From an uncultured Rhodanobacteraceae bacterium (GTDB taxonomy: Bacteria; Pseudomonadota; Gammaproteobacteria; Xanthomonadales; SZUA-5), in contig CALEZI010000198.1 in the NCBI GenBank assembly GCA_937928755.1, forward strand, positions 1-21,317: 21,317 nt of DNA, written 5' to 3'. Positions 7,805-15,260 of this stretch are shown here, one piece after another (the stretch's first letter is position 1; every line of letters starts with the position of its first letter). The notes under the pieces are model-generated. The model worked only from the letters and a program-made list of their open reading frames with translations, searched no databases and had not been told where the DNA came from. The position numbers and the translations under genes were made by a program.

Positions 7805-8587
7805 CTATTGCAGCGCCTGTGCTTCAGCGGGCGTCTCCGCCTCGACCTGATCCACCCGCACGATCACCCCGAGCGCCGGGTGGTCGAGGTAGTGCAGTTC
7901 GCCGTAACTCATGATCCGCTTGCTGTTGAGCCGGAAGCGCTGCTCGCCCGCCGGCCGACCTGCGCTGTCGCGGGTGGCCACGCGCAGCAAGGCATCGACA
8001 TGCGCCTCGACGCCGCGGCCAAAGCGCAGGCTGATGTCGCCATCGAGTTCCGGCAGCTCGGTCGCCAGGGTGCCGCGTTCCGGGTCGCTGCTGCGAATGC
8101 TTTCGCGACCGCGCAGGCGCACGGCGCGCGTGCTGCCGGCGTCCTGCTGCCAGCCGACATGGACCAATGCGCGGGTTCGCGCGTGGCGGGCGAGGGCGCC
8201 GTTGGCACCGCCGAGCTTGAGCGCCTCAGGCGGCAGCGACGAATACAGCGCGCCACCGTCGCCGAGCAACATCCCCGAATAGTTGGGCTCGGAGTCCCCC
8301 GGTGCCAGCGCCGAGCCGGTTTCGGGGTTGTTGTAGGCGAAGACCAGGACTTCGACCTGGATGCGCCCGGATTGTGCCTGTGCATGGGTGACGGTGAACA
8401 ACGACAGTGCGGTCAGCAGTACCCAAAAGAAGAGGCGGGGCTGGGGGCTGGGGGCTGGGGCGAATTTGCGGCTAACGGGGAGTTGTCTCAACTCTGCGCG
8501 AACAGAAGCCCCAAGACGGGCCGCGCACTTCGTCAGCGCGCCCCAGCCCCCAGCCCCCAGCCCCGCATTTGCTTTCTCTACGCTCAT
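7805..8587 (-). CDS. csiV: CsiV-family secreted/periplasmic protein, N-terminus interrupted by an in-frame repeat
   Basis: This 260-residue protein has the CsiV pattern. After a signal peptide comes RIQVEVLVFAYNNPE, and near the C-terminus RIMSYGELHYLDHPALGVIV. CsiV proteins are described as peptidoglycan-binding factors linked to cell separation, and from memory are often encoded beside mfd, as here. ATG 8587 overlaps the mfd stop (8584-8586), the expected coupled start. Between MSVEKAN and the hydrophobic core LFFWVLLTALSLFTVTHAQA lies a 44-codon Gly/Ala/Pro-rich stretch made by an inverted repeat (8435-8566). Removing it restores a normal signal peptide with an AQA cleavage motif. A TTG start inside the insert is possible, but I see no good ribosome-binding site for it. 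Confidence 0.8.
   Translation of the reverse strand: MSVEKANAGLGAGGWGALTKCAARLGASVRAELRQLPVSRKFAPAPSPQPRLFFWVLLTALSLFTVTHAQAQSGRIQVEVLVFAYNNPETGSALAPGDSEPNYSGMLLGDGGALYSSLPPEALKLGGANGALARHARTRALVHVGWQQDAGSTRAVRLRGRESIRSSDPERGTLATELPELDGDISLRFGRGVEAHVDALLRVATRDSAGRPAGEQRFRLNSKRIMSYGELHYLDHPALGVIVRVDQVEAETPAEAQALQ
8435..8566. repeat. Inverted repeat with GGGGGCT-iterated arms inside csiV
   Basis: Arms of 28 bases (8435-8462 and 8539-8566) are perfect reverse complements, each made mostly of three GGGGGCT-type 7-mers. The 76-base centre contains a small palindrome, GAGTTG-TCT-CAACTC. Total length is 132 bp, a multiple of three, with no stop codon in the csiV frame. It lies between codons 7 and 52 of csiV. 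Confidence 0.9.
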
Positions 8588-11500
8588 CCCCGTCCTCCCA
8601 GCACACCCAACAACTCCGTCGCCACCTTGACCCGCTCTTCCGGCGTATTCATCTCACGCTTCAACTTTAGCTTGTCCTGACCCTCGAAGGCGTAACGCTT
8701 CGGCTCACGTTGCACCAGTCGGATCACGGTCATTGGTTCGACCCTGGTCTTCGGGGCGAACAGCACGCGGCCGCCGTTCGGTCCGAGTTCCAGCTTGCGG
8801 ATGCCCAAGGCTTGGGCGCGTTGTTTCAACTTGCTGATCGCAAACAGGTTCTTCGCCGGATCCGGCAGCAGGCCGAAGCGGTCGATCATTTCGACCTGCA
8901 ACTCGTCCAGCGCATCCTCGTCGCGTGCCCCGGCAATGCGTTTGTACAGCACCAGTCGCGCGTGCACGTCGGGCAGATAGTCGTCGGGAATCAACGCCGG
9001 CATGCCAAGCTGGATCTCGACACCGCGTTCGGACAGGCTGGCCGGATCGTCGGGGATGCGACCTTCCTTCACCGCGCGTACCGCACGCTCGAGCATTTCC
9101 GTGTACAGCGTGAAACCGACCGCCTCGATTTCGCCGGACTGGCCTTCGCCGAGCAGCTCGCCGGCGCCGCGGATCTCCAGATCGTGGGTGGACAGCGTGA
9201 ATCCGGCGCCGAGTTCCTCCAGCGAAGCGATCGCATCGAGGCGCTTTTGCGCATCGGCGGTGATCGACTTCTTGTGCGGCACCACCAGATAGGCAAAAGC
9301 GCGGTGGTGCGAGCGCCCGACGCGGCCGCGCAACTGATGCAACTGCGACAGGCCGAAGCGGTCGGCACGGTTGATGATGATGGTGTTGGCGGTCGGCACG
9401 TCGATGCCGCTTTCGATGATCGTGCTGCACACCAGCACGTTGAATCGCTGGCGGTAAAAATCCAGCATCACCGATTCCAGTTCGCGCTCGGGCATCTGGC
9501 CGTGGGCGATGCGGATGCGCGCCTGCGGGATCAGCGCTTCCAGCTCGTGCGCCATCTTCTCGATGCTCTCGACCTCGTTGTGCAGGAAATACACTTGGCC
9601 GCCGCGGCCGAGTTCGCGCTCGAAGGCTTCGCGCAGCAACACCGGATCCCACTGCGCGATGAAGGTCTTGACCGCGAGGCGGTGCTGCGGCGGGGTGGCG
9701 ATGATCGACAAATCGCGCAGTCCGGTCAGCGCCATGTTCAACGTGCGCGGGATCGGCGTGGCGGTCAGCGTCAGCAGCGCGACCTCGGCGCGCAGCTTCT
9801 TCAGCTGCTCTTTCTGGCGCACGCCGAAGCGCTGCTCCTCGTCGACGATGACCAGGCCGAGGTCCTTGAAATGCACATCGTCGGAGATCAGCCGGTGGGT
9901 GCCGACCATCACGTCGACCTTGCCGTCGGCCAATTCCTTCAGCGCTTCCTTGGTCTCCTTGGCCGACTTGAATCGCGACAGCACCTCGACGCGGATCGGC
10001 CAGTCGGCGAAGCGGTCGGCGAAGTTGCGGTAATGCTGTTCGGCGAGCAAGGTCGTCGGCACCAGCACTGCGACCTGGCGACCGGCCTGCGCGGTGACGA
10101 AAGCGGCGCGCAGGGCGACCTCGGTCTTGCCGAAGCCAACGTCGCCGCAGACCACGCGGTCCATCGGTTCGGCCTTGACCAGGTCGCCGAGTACCGCTTC
10201 GATCGCCGACATCTGGTCCGGGGTTTCCTCGAACGGAAAACCGGCGGCGAACTGCTCGTAAAGCCCACGATCGATCTCGATCGGCTCGGCCACGCGAGCG
10301 CGGCGCTTGGCGTACAGCTCCAGCAGTTCGGCGGCGACGTCGCGCACCTTCTCGGCGGCGCGTTTCTTGGCTTTTTCCCAGGCATCGCTGCCGAGCGAAT
10401 GCAGCGGCGCGTGTTCCGGTGCGCCACCCGTGTAACGCGAAATCAGGTCGAGGCCCGACACCGGTACGTAGAGCTTGTCGCCGCCGGCGTACTCGATGGT
10501 CAGGAACTCGCCGGGCGCGCCGCCGATGTCGAGCATGATCAGGCCGCGATAACGACCGACGCCGTGGTCGTGGTGCACCACCGGCGCGCCTTCGGACAAT
10601 TCGCCGAGGTCGCGGATGATCGATTCCGGATCGCGCTCCGACTTGCGACGGCGCCGTTCCTGGCGCGCGCGCTCGCCATACAGCTGGCGCTCGGTCAGCA
10701 CGGTCAGCGCCGGGTCGCTGAGCGCGAAGCCATCCGACAGTGTCGCCACTGCGACCGCCCAGCGCAGGTCGCCAGCGCGGAACGCCTCCCAGTTGTCGAC
10801 CGTTTGCGGTCGGATGTTGGTGCTCGACAGCAGTTCGATCAGTGCCTCGCGGCGCCCGGGCGAATCCGCCGCCAGCAATACGCGGCCCGGATAAACGGCG
10901 AGGAAGGCCTTCAATTCGGTCGCCGGTTCTTCACCCTTGCGCAGCACGGGAAGCGTCGGCGACGGCATCGAGCCGGTATCGATCGCATCCTCGTGCGCGC
11001 CGATAAGCACCCGTTCGCGCCGGTTCAGGCGCTCGCGCAGATCGTCCGGCGGCAGGTACAGCTCGCCTGGCGGCAGCAGCGGGCGCTCCAGATCGTGGCA
11101 ACGCTGGGTGTAGCGTTCGCTGGTCGCGGCAAAGAACTGCTCGGCGGCCGCGATCGCACTGTCTTCCAGCACCAGCAGCGAGTCCTTCGGCAGATAGTCG
11201 AACAGTGTCGCCGTGGCCTCGAAGAACAGCGGCAGGTAGTACTCGATGCCGGACGGCGCGCTGCCGTTCTTCAGGTCCTGGTACAGCGCCGAGCGCCGCA
11301 CGTCGAGGTCGAAGCGCTCGCGGATGGCCTCGCGCACGCGGCGCTGATCGGGTTCGTCGAAGGGGAACTCGCGCGCCGGAAGTAACTGGATACTCTCCAC
11401 CGCTGCGGACGAACGCTGCGTTTCAGGATCGAAGGCACGCAGCGTGTCGATCTCGTCGTCGAGCAGTTCGATGCGGTAGGGCACCGAGGATCCCGCGGGG

Positions 11501-12021
11501 TAAAGGTCGAGCAGGCTGCCGCGGATGGCGAAGTCGCCGGGTTCGATGACCTGGCCGACGCGTCGGTAACCGGCTTGTTCCAGCCGCCCGGCCTCGCGTT
11601 CCAGATCGAGGCGGTCGCCGCGTTTGAGCATCAGCACGCGATCGCCGATGTAACGCGTCGGCGGCAGCCGCTGCATCAGCGTCGAGATCGGCACCACCAG
11701 CACGCCCCGGGTCACCGAGGGCAGGCGGTACAGCGTGGCGATGCGCTGCGAAACGATATCCGGATGCGGCGAAAACAGATCGTACGGCAGCGTTTCCCAG
11801 TCCGGGAAATGCAGCACCGGCACGCCCGGCTCGATCAGCGCCGTCAGATCCGCTTCCAGCGCGTGCGCACTCGATGAGTCGCGCGCCACCGCAACCACCA
11901 CGCGGCCGGACTGACGCGCCGTTTCGGTCAGCGCCAGCGCATGCGCGGCGCCGTGCAGCGGCCGCCAACGCTTCCACAGCATCGGCGCCTTGGGCAGGGG
12001 CAGGGACAACAAATTCGACAT
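8584..12021 (-). CDS. mfd: Transcription-repair coupling factor Mfd
   Basis: This 1145-residue protein (E. coli Mfd is 1148) removes RNA polymerase stalled at DNA lesions and recruits UvrA for nucleotide excision repair. The UvrB-like N-terminal region is followed by the polymerase-interacting segment (around GAPVVHHDHGVGRYRG and LTIEYAGGDKLYVPV). The RecG-like translocase comes next, with Walker A GDVGFGKTEVALRAAF near residue 627, DEEQRFG near 726, and TATPIPRT. The translocation segment includes ESGIDVPTANTIIINRADRF and LHQLRGRVGRS. The C-terminal autoinhibitory domain completes it. All key motifs look intact. The stop overlaps the csiV start, so the two are probably one transcript with mfd first. 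Confidence 0.97.
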   Translation of the reverse strand: MSNLLSLPLPKAPMLWKRWRPLHGAAHALALTETARQSGRVVVAVARDSSSAHALEADLTALIEPGVPVLHFPDWETLPYDLFSPHPDIVSQRIATLYRLPSVTRGVLVVPISTLMQRLPPTRYIGDRVLMLKRGDRLDLEREAGRLEQAGYRRVGQVIEPGDFAIRGSLLDLYPAGSSVPYRIELLDDEIDTLRAFDPETQRSSAAVESIQLLPAREFPFDEPDQRRVREAIRERFDLDVRRSALYQDLKNGSAPSGIEYYLPLFFEATATLFDYLPKDSLLVLEDSAIAAAEQFFAATSERYTQRCHDLERPLLPPGELYLPPDDLRERLNRRERVLIGAHEDAIDTGSMPSPTLPVLRKGEEPATELKAFLAVYPGRVLLAADSPGRREALIELLSSTNIRPQTVDNWEAFRAGDLRWAVAVATLSDGFALSDPALTVLTERQLYGERARQERRRRKSERDPESIIRDLGELSEGAPVVHHDHGVGRYRGLIMLDIGGAPGEFLTIEYAGGDKLYVPVSGLDLISRYTGGAPEHAPLHSLGSDAWEKAKKRAAEKVRDVAAELLELYAKRRARVAEPIEIDRGLYEQFAAGFPFEETPDQMSAIEAVLGDLVKAEPMDRVVCGDVGFGKTEVALRAAFVTAQAGRQVAVLVPTTLLAEQHYRNFADRFADWPIRVEVLSRFKSAKETKEALKELADGKVDVMVGTHRLISDDVHFKDLGLVIVDEEQRFGVRQKEQLKKLRAEVALLTLTATPIPRTLNMALTGLRDLSIIATPPQHRLAVKTFIAQWDPVLLREAFERELGRGGQVYFLHNEVESIEKMAHELEALIPQARIRIAHGQMPERELESVMLDFYRQRFNVLVCSTIIESGIDVPTANTIIINRADRFGLSQLHQLRGRVGRSHHRAFAYLVVPHKKSITADAQKRLDAIASLEELGAGFTLSTHDLEIRGAGELLGEGQSGEIEAVGFTLYTEMLERAVRAVKEGRIPDDPASLSERGVEIQLGMPALIPDDYLPDVHARLVLYKRIAGARDEDALDELQVEMIDRFGLLPDPAKNLFAISKLKQRAQALGIRKLELGPNGGRVLFAPKTRVEPMTVIRLVQREPKRYAFEGQDKLKLKREMNTPEERVKVATELLGVLGGRG

Positions 12022-12140
12022 CGACTTGCGCGCAGCACCATCAGGGGCGGGCGAGGATAGCAGCGTGCCTGCCTTCAGGCGGCTCAGGCAGCGATGGATC
12101 GGCCGCGACGTCCACCGATGACCCTCTTCTTGCGGTCGCT

Positions 12141-12169
12141 TTGGTGGCAGGCGTCAACTAACGTATAAT
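12141..12169 (+). promoter_or_regulatory. Sigma-70-type promoter of the toxin-antitoxin operon
   Basis: A perfect -10 hexamer TATAAT (12164-12169) is preceded by TTGGTG (12141-12146) with the ideal 17-base spacing. Transcription would start about 12176, roughly 23 bases before the antitoxin ATG. The -10 lies inside the first CGTA-N4-TACG palindrome, which suggests that bound repressor would block polymerase. Confidence 0.7.
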
Positions 12170-12185
12170 TACGAACGTACTTACG
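12162..12185. promoter_or_regulatory. Candidate antitoxin operator: two CGTA...TACG palindromes
   Basis: CGTA-TAAT-TACG at 12162-12173 and CGTA-CT-TACG at 12176-12185 sit in tandem with centres 13 bp apart, over the -10 and start region. AbrB/MazE-type antitoxins commonly repress their own operon by binding such short palindromes. Binding here is inferred from position and symmetry. Confidence 0.55.
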
Positions 12186-12198
12186 CGGGAGAGTCTGC

Positions 12199-12423
12199 AT
12201 GTTGACGTTGAAGATCACCCAGGTCGGCAATTCGCTTGGCGTGGTGTTGCCCAAGGAGCTGCTGGCGCAGCTCAAGGTGGGCAAGGGCGACCAATTGTTC
12301 CTGACCGAGGGTCCTGAGGGCTGGCGGGTACGCGCCTACGATCCGGCACTGAGCGAGCAGATCGATGCCGCGCGCGAAATCATGCGACGTCGCCGATCAG
12401 TTCTGCATGAACTGGCAAAGTGA
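12199..12423 (+). CDS. AbrB/MazE/SpoVT-type antitoxin
   Basis: This 74-residue protein has the swapped-hairpin AbrB DNA-binding domain at residues 1-45: LKITQVGNSLGVVLPKELL, then VGKGDQLFLTEGPEGWRV. A basic helical tail (EIMRRRRSVLHELAK) is the likely toxin-binding region. It should neutralise the adjacent toxin and repress the operon from the palindromes upstream. GGGAGAG at 12187-12193 lies five bases before the ATG. Its stop overlaps the toxin GTG start by four bases, the usual antitoxin-first arrangement. Confidence 0.9.
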   Translation: MLTLKITQVGNSLGVVLPKELLAQLKVGKGDQLFLTEGPEGWRVRAYDPALSEQIDAAREIMRRRRSVLHELAK

Positions 12424-12827
12424 ACACCTGGATTTTCATCGACCCGCGGATCGTCTCTGCCATTCATGATGAGCAGTTGGCAGAGCATGGCGGGGGCTCG
12501 GGGATACGAGACGCCGGCTTGCTGGAGTCGGCCATCAGTCGCCCCGAGAATCGGGCCGCTTATGGTGATCCAGATATTGCAGAATTGGCGGCAGCATATG
12601 CATACGGCATCGCCCGCAAGCATCCGTTCATCGATGGAAACAAGCGTACAGCGTTTGTCTGCGCCGAACTTTTTCTCGAGTTGAACGGATGGGTGCTGAC
12701 TGCGGACGACGTGCAGTGCGTGCTGACCATGCTGGCCCTCGCTGCCGGCGAACTCGACGAGGCCGGCTACGCCGCATGGTTGCGCGCGAATATCGTGCGG
12801 CGCGTACGTCAAGGAAGTCCTGAATAA
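12420..12827 (+). CDS. doc: Doc-like Fic-fold toxin (death-on-curing family)
   Basis: This 135-residue protein is the length of a minimal Doc-type Fic toxin. The core motif is HPFIDGNKR at residues 68-76. Lys75 in place of the second Gly of Fic AMP-transferases (HPFxxGNGR) is the Doc signature. P1 Doc phosphorylates elongation factor EF-Tu and halts translation, which is the likely activity here, though only inferred. The family's N-terminal segment IRDAGLLESAISRPEN (residues 29-44) is also present. Start GTG 12420 overlaps the antitoxin stop (12421-12423), so toxin synthesis is probably coupled to and lower than antitoxin. No inhibitory helix motif is seen within the toxin, consistent with control by a separate antitoxin. 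Confidence 0.9.
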   Translation: MNTWIFIDPRIVSAIHDEQLAEHGGGSGIRDAGLLESAISRPENRAAYGDPDIAELAAAYAYGIARKHPFIDGNKRTAFVCAELFLELNGWVLTADDVQCVLTMLALAAGELDEAGYAAWLRANIVRRVRQGSPE

Positions 12828-12890
12828 GTCCTCATTCCGGGATCCCTTTCCCGGCCCTGAGATGCTCCCGGACCAAGAAACACGTCTGCT

Positions 12891-12992
12891 GGACGTAGGC
12901 CGCGTGTGCGCGGCTTCATCGCGCTCACCGGCGCATTTGTCGTGGATCAGACGGTGCCGGTGAGCCGCTGCGCGGCACACTCGGCCTACGCC
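12891..12992. repeat. Imperfect nested inverted repeat
   Basis: Outer arms (about 12891-12910 and 12974-12992) share GTAGGCCG/CGGCCTAC. Inner arms GCTCACCGGC (12923-12932) and GCCGGTGAGC (12956-12965) are exact. Together they form a long interrupted hairpin in the 215-bp gap between the convergent toxin and DUF885 genes. A role in ending transcription from either side is possible, but there is no T tract. Confidence 0.7.
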
Positions 12993-13042
12993 TGTTGGTT
13001 CATGCTGGATCGCCGACTTGCCGTCGGCGCTCTGGCTCTTGG

Positions 13043-14863
13043 TCAGCCGGCTTTTTCGCTCGCAATCCAGCCGTCGATGCGCGCTTCGAACTGCGTCAGA
13101 GGCATGTCGCCGCCGGTCAACACGAAATCGTGGAAGCGCGCCAGCGAGAACTGGTCGCCCAGCGCCGACTTGGCGCGTTCGCGTAGTTCCAGGATTTTGT
13201 TCATGCCGACCTTGTACGCCAGCGCCTGGCCGGGGTTGACCAGATAGCGTTCGATCTCGGCGACCACGTCGGTTTCCGGCATGCCGGTCTTCTCCAGCAT
13301 GTATTCGATCGCCTGCTCGCGAGTCCAGCGTTTGGCGTGCAGGCCGGTATCGACCACCAGGCGCACCGCGCGGAACATCTCGGCCTGCAGGCGGCCGAGG
13401 TTGTCGAGCGAGTCCTTCTGGAAGCCCATCTCCCACGCCAACCGCTCGGTGTACAGCGCCCAGCCTTCGGAAAAGGCGGTGAACGGCAGCACCTTGCGGA
13501 ACATCGGCACGCCGGTGAGCTCCTGCTGGATCGTGGTCTGGAAATGATGGCCGGGAATCGCCTCGTGATAAGCCAGCGTGCGCATGCCGAAGCGCGCGAT
13601 TTCCGCGGTGTTGCGCAGGTTGATGTAGAAGATGCCCGGACGCGAGCCATCGAAAGCCGGCGGGTTGTAGTAGGCGCCCGGCGCGGTCTTTTCGCGGAAC
13701 TCGGGTACGCGCTCGACCTTGACGCCGGCCTTGGGGCGCACGTTGAAGGTGTCGCCGAGGCCGGCGTCGATCTCGTCGATGATGGTCTGGAAGTCGGCGA
13801 TGATCTGCGCACGGCCTTCATCGGTGTCCGGATAAAGCTGCTCGGGGCGCTTCGAAATCTGGTCCACGCGCGCGCCGACAGTGCCCTCGGCCAGACCCTG
13901 CGCGACCAGTATCTCGTTCATTTCGGCTTCGATGCGCGCCACCTCGGACAGTCCGAGTTGATGCACCTGCTCCGACGTCATGTCGGTGGTGGTGTGCTGG
14001 CGCACCGCGTAGTTGTAGAAAGCTTCGCCCTCGGGCAGCGCCCAGACGCCGTTGTTGCCGCTGGCCTTGGGCTGCAACTGCTCGTAGTAGGCGATGAACG
14101 ACGCATAGGCCGGGTACACGTGCGCAGCGATTGCGGCATCGACCTCGCCAAGCAGGCGCTCGCGCACCGCCGGCTGCATCGACTCGGCCGGAATCTTGTC
14201 GAGCTTTTCGACGAAACTGGTGTACAGGATGTTTTCCTTCGCCGGCGCAGCGACGAAGCGGCGCATCTCGTCGAGCACCTTCTCGATGACGAAAGTCGGC
14301 GGAATGATGCCGGCGTTTTCGCGCGCCTTGAGGCCTTCCATGGTCTGCTCGAACTTGCGCGGAAACTTGCTCAGGCGCGCGATGTAGTCCTCGCCTTCCA
14401 CTTCGCTCTTGACCTGATGCTGCGTCGCCATGAAGGTCGGCATGCCGTTCTGCAGGCCGAACAGCTGGTTCAGCGGGTAGTTGTGGAAACGGAAGCGATC
14501 GCCTTCCTGCTGCATTCCGAGGAAATAATCGAGCATGTCGTACGACACCTGGGTGTCGGCGTCCAGCGCGCTGCGGTCGTAGCTGCGCAGCGTGGCGAGG
14601 TCGTTCTTCAGCTTCTCGCGCATCTCGTCTTCGAAAGCCAGCGAGGCGTCGGCGAGGTCGTCGTTGTACCAGTTCATCCACGCCGGCAGGATGCGCATGC
14701 CGGACATCATCTCGGGATTCTTGAACAGGTACTCGGCGAACACGCGGTCGAAGAAGATGCGAATGTGCAGCGGCTTGAACCAGATCGAGTGGGCGATGAA
14801 CAGCGTCACCAGCAGCGTCAGGATCAGAGCCAGTCGCAGGCTCCAGCGAAAGGCGGTGCGCAT
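13043..14863 (-). CDS. DUF885-family membrane-anchored putative metallopeptidase
   Basis: The 606-residue protein begins MRTAFRWSLRLALILTLLVT, giving one N-terminal membrane segment (about 8-27), with the rest probably periplasmic. The metal-site motif HEAIPGHHFQ lies near residue 431, followed by AFSEGWALYTERLAWEMG near 466. HExxxGH plus downstream Glu is the pattern of DUF885 proteins, which are related to thermolysin-like/M32-like zinc peptidases. The substrate is unknown. ATG 14863 was chosen over upstream position 15016 because the extra 51 residues are translated from a CGCAAAGGA repeat (FASFASFAD). No operon partner is evident: the toxin gene converges on it, and both flanks hold repeats. 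Confidence 0.85.
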   Translation of the reverse strand: MRTAFRWSLRLALILTLLVTLFIAHSIWFKPLHIRIFFDRVFAEYLFKNPEMMSGMRILPAWMNWYNDDLADASLAFEDEMREKLKNDLATLRSYDRSALDADTQVSYDMLDYFLGMQQEGDRFRFHNYPLNQLFGLQNGMPTFMATQHQVKSEVEGEDYIARLSKFPRKFEQTMEGLKARENAGIIPPTFVIEKVLDEMRRFVAAPAKENILYTSFVEKLDKIPAESMQPAVRERLLGEVDAAIAAHVYPAYASFIAYYEQLQPKASGNNGVWALPEGEAFYNYAVRQHTTTDMTSEQVHQLGLSEVARIEAEMNEILVAQGLAEGTVGARVDQISKRPEQLYPDTDEGRAQIIADFQTIIDEIDAGLGDTFNVRPKAGVKVERVPEFREKTAPGAYYNPPAFDGSRPGIFYINLRNTAEIARFGMRTLAYHEAIPGHHFQTTIQQELTGVPMFRKVLPFTAFSEGWALYTERLAWEMGFQKDSLDNLGRLQAEMFRAVRLVVDTGLHAKRWTREQAIEYMLEKTGMPETDVVAEIERYLVNPGQALAYKVGMNKILELRERAKSALGDQFSLARFHDFVLTGGDMPLTQFEARIDGWIASEKAG

Positions 14864-14942
14864 GGTCGGGTCTCGAAGTCGCGAAGGCCGGCACGATAGC
14901 AGAGGCAGCAAGCGCGGCCATGTGCGGCAAGTAGGGGGCTGT

Positions 14943-15109
14943 TTTTTGTCCGCAAAGGACGCAAAGGACGCAAAGAGAGCAACGACTGAGAAGAGACTTC
15001 TCGGACGACGCGCCATTCGCCGACGATTCCTGCCTCCTGCCTCCTGCCTCCTGCCTCCTGCCTCCTGCCTCCTGCCTCCTGCCTTCCTTTGCGTCCTTTG
15101 CGGACAAAA
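14943..15109. repeat. Inverted repeat of CGCAAAGGA units, copy B, with embedded TCCTGCC tract
   Basis: The left arm (14943-14975) is TTTTTGTC followed by nearly three CGCAAAGGA 9-mers. The right arm (15086-15109) is the matching TTTGCGTCC series ending GGACAAAA. The left arm is identical over 33 bases to that of copy C at 18296-18328. The interior ends in eight perfect TCCTGCC units (15028-15083). It lies upstream of the DUF885 gene in a gap without genes (14864-15260). Confidence 0.9.
15028..15083. repeat. (TCCTGCC)8 microsatellite
   Basis: Eight uninterrupted 7-base units are present. The tract lies about 165 bases upstream of the DUF885 start, between the arms of repeat copy B. Such tracts can vary in length by slippage, though no coding frame here depends on it. 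Confidence 0.95.
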
Positions 15110-15122
15110 TTTCTATTCCGCA

Positions 15123-15202
15123 GTAGGTCACGTTGCCTGCGCAGCAGGCTACGTGACGCTGCCCATTGTCACGTAGCCTGCTGCGCAGGCAACGTGACCT
15201 AC
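15123..15202. repeat. Perfect 35-bp inverted repeat with 10-base loop
   Basis: Arms 15123-15157 and 15168-15202 are exact reverse complements, starting GTAGGTCACGTTGCC and ending GGCAACGTGACCTAC, with loop GCTGCCCATT. The same family forms the outer arms at 18216-18248 and 18474-18506. The downstream gene (ligase, minus strand) ends at 15261, so this hairpin could mark its transcript end. Only an A-run of six follows on the plus strand (15205-15210), which would be a T-run ahead of the hairpin for minus-strand transcription, so it is not a standard terminator. Confidence 0.95.
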
Positions 15203-15260
15203 ATAAAAAATGCGCGACAATGCCGCTCCCACACGTGGATCGGGCGAGGGCAGTCAGTCC

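Noticed and set aside
8710..11385. 891-aa plus-strand open frame opposite mfd
   Set aside because: Antisense shadow of mfd, with no domain pattern (rich in Arg, Gln, His and Ala).
12837..12854. Rho-independent terminator after the toxin gene (CCGGGA-N6-TCCCGG)
   Set aside because: The stem is only six bases with no T tract after it, too weak to call.
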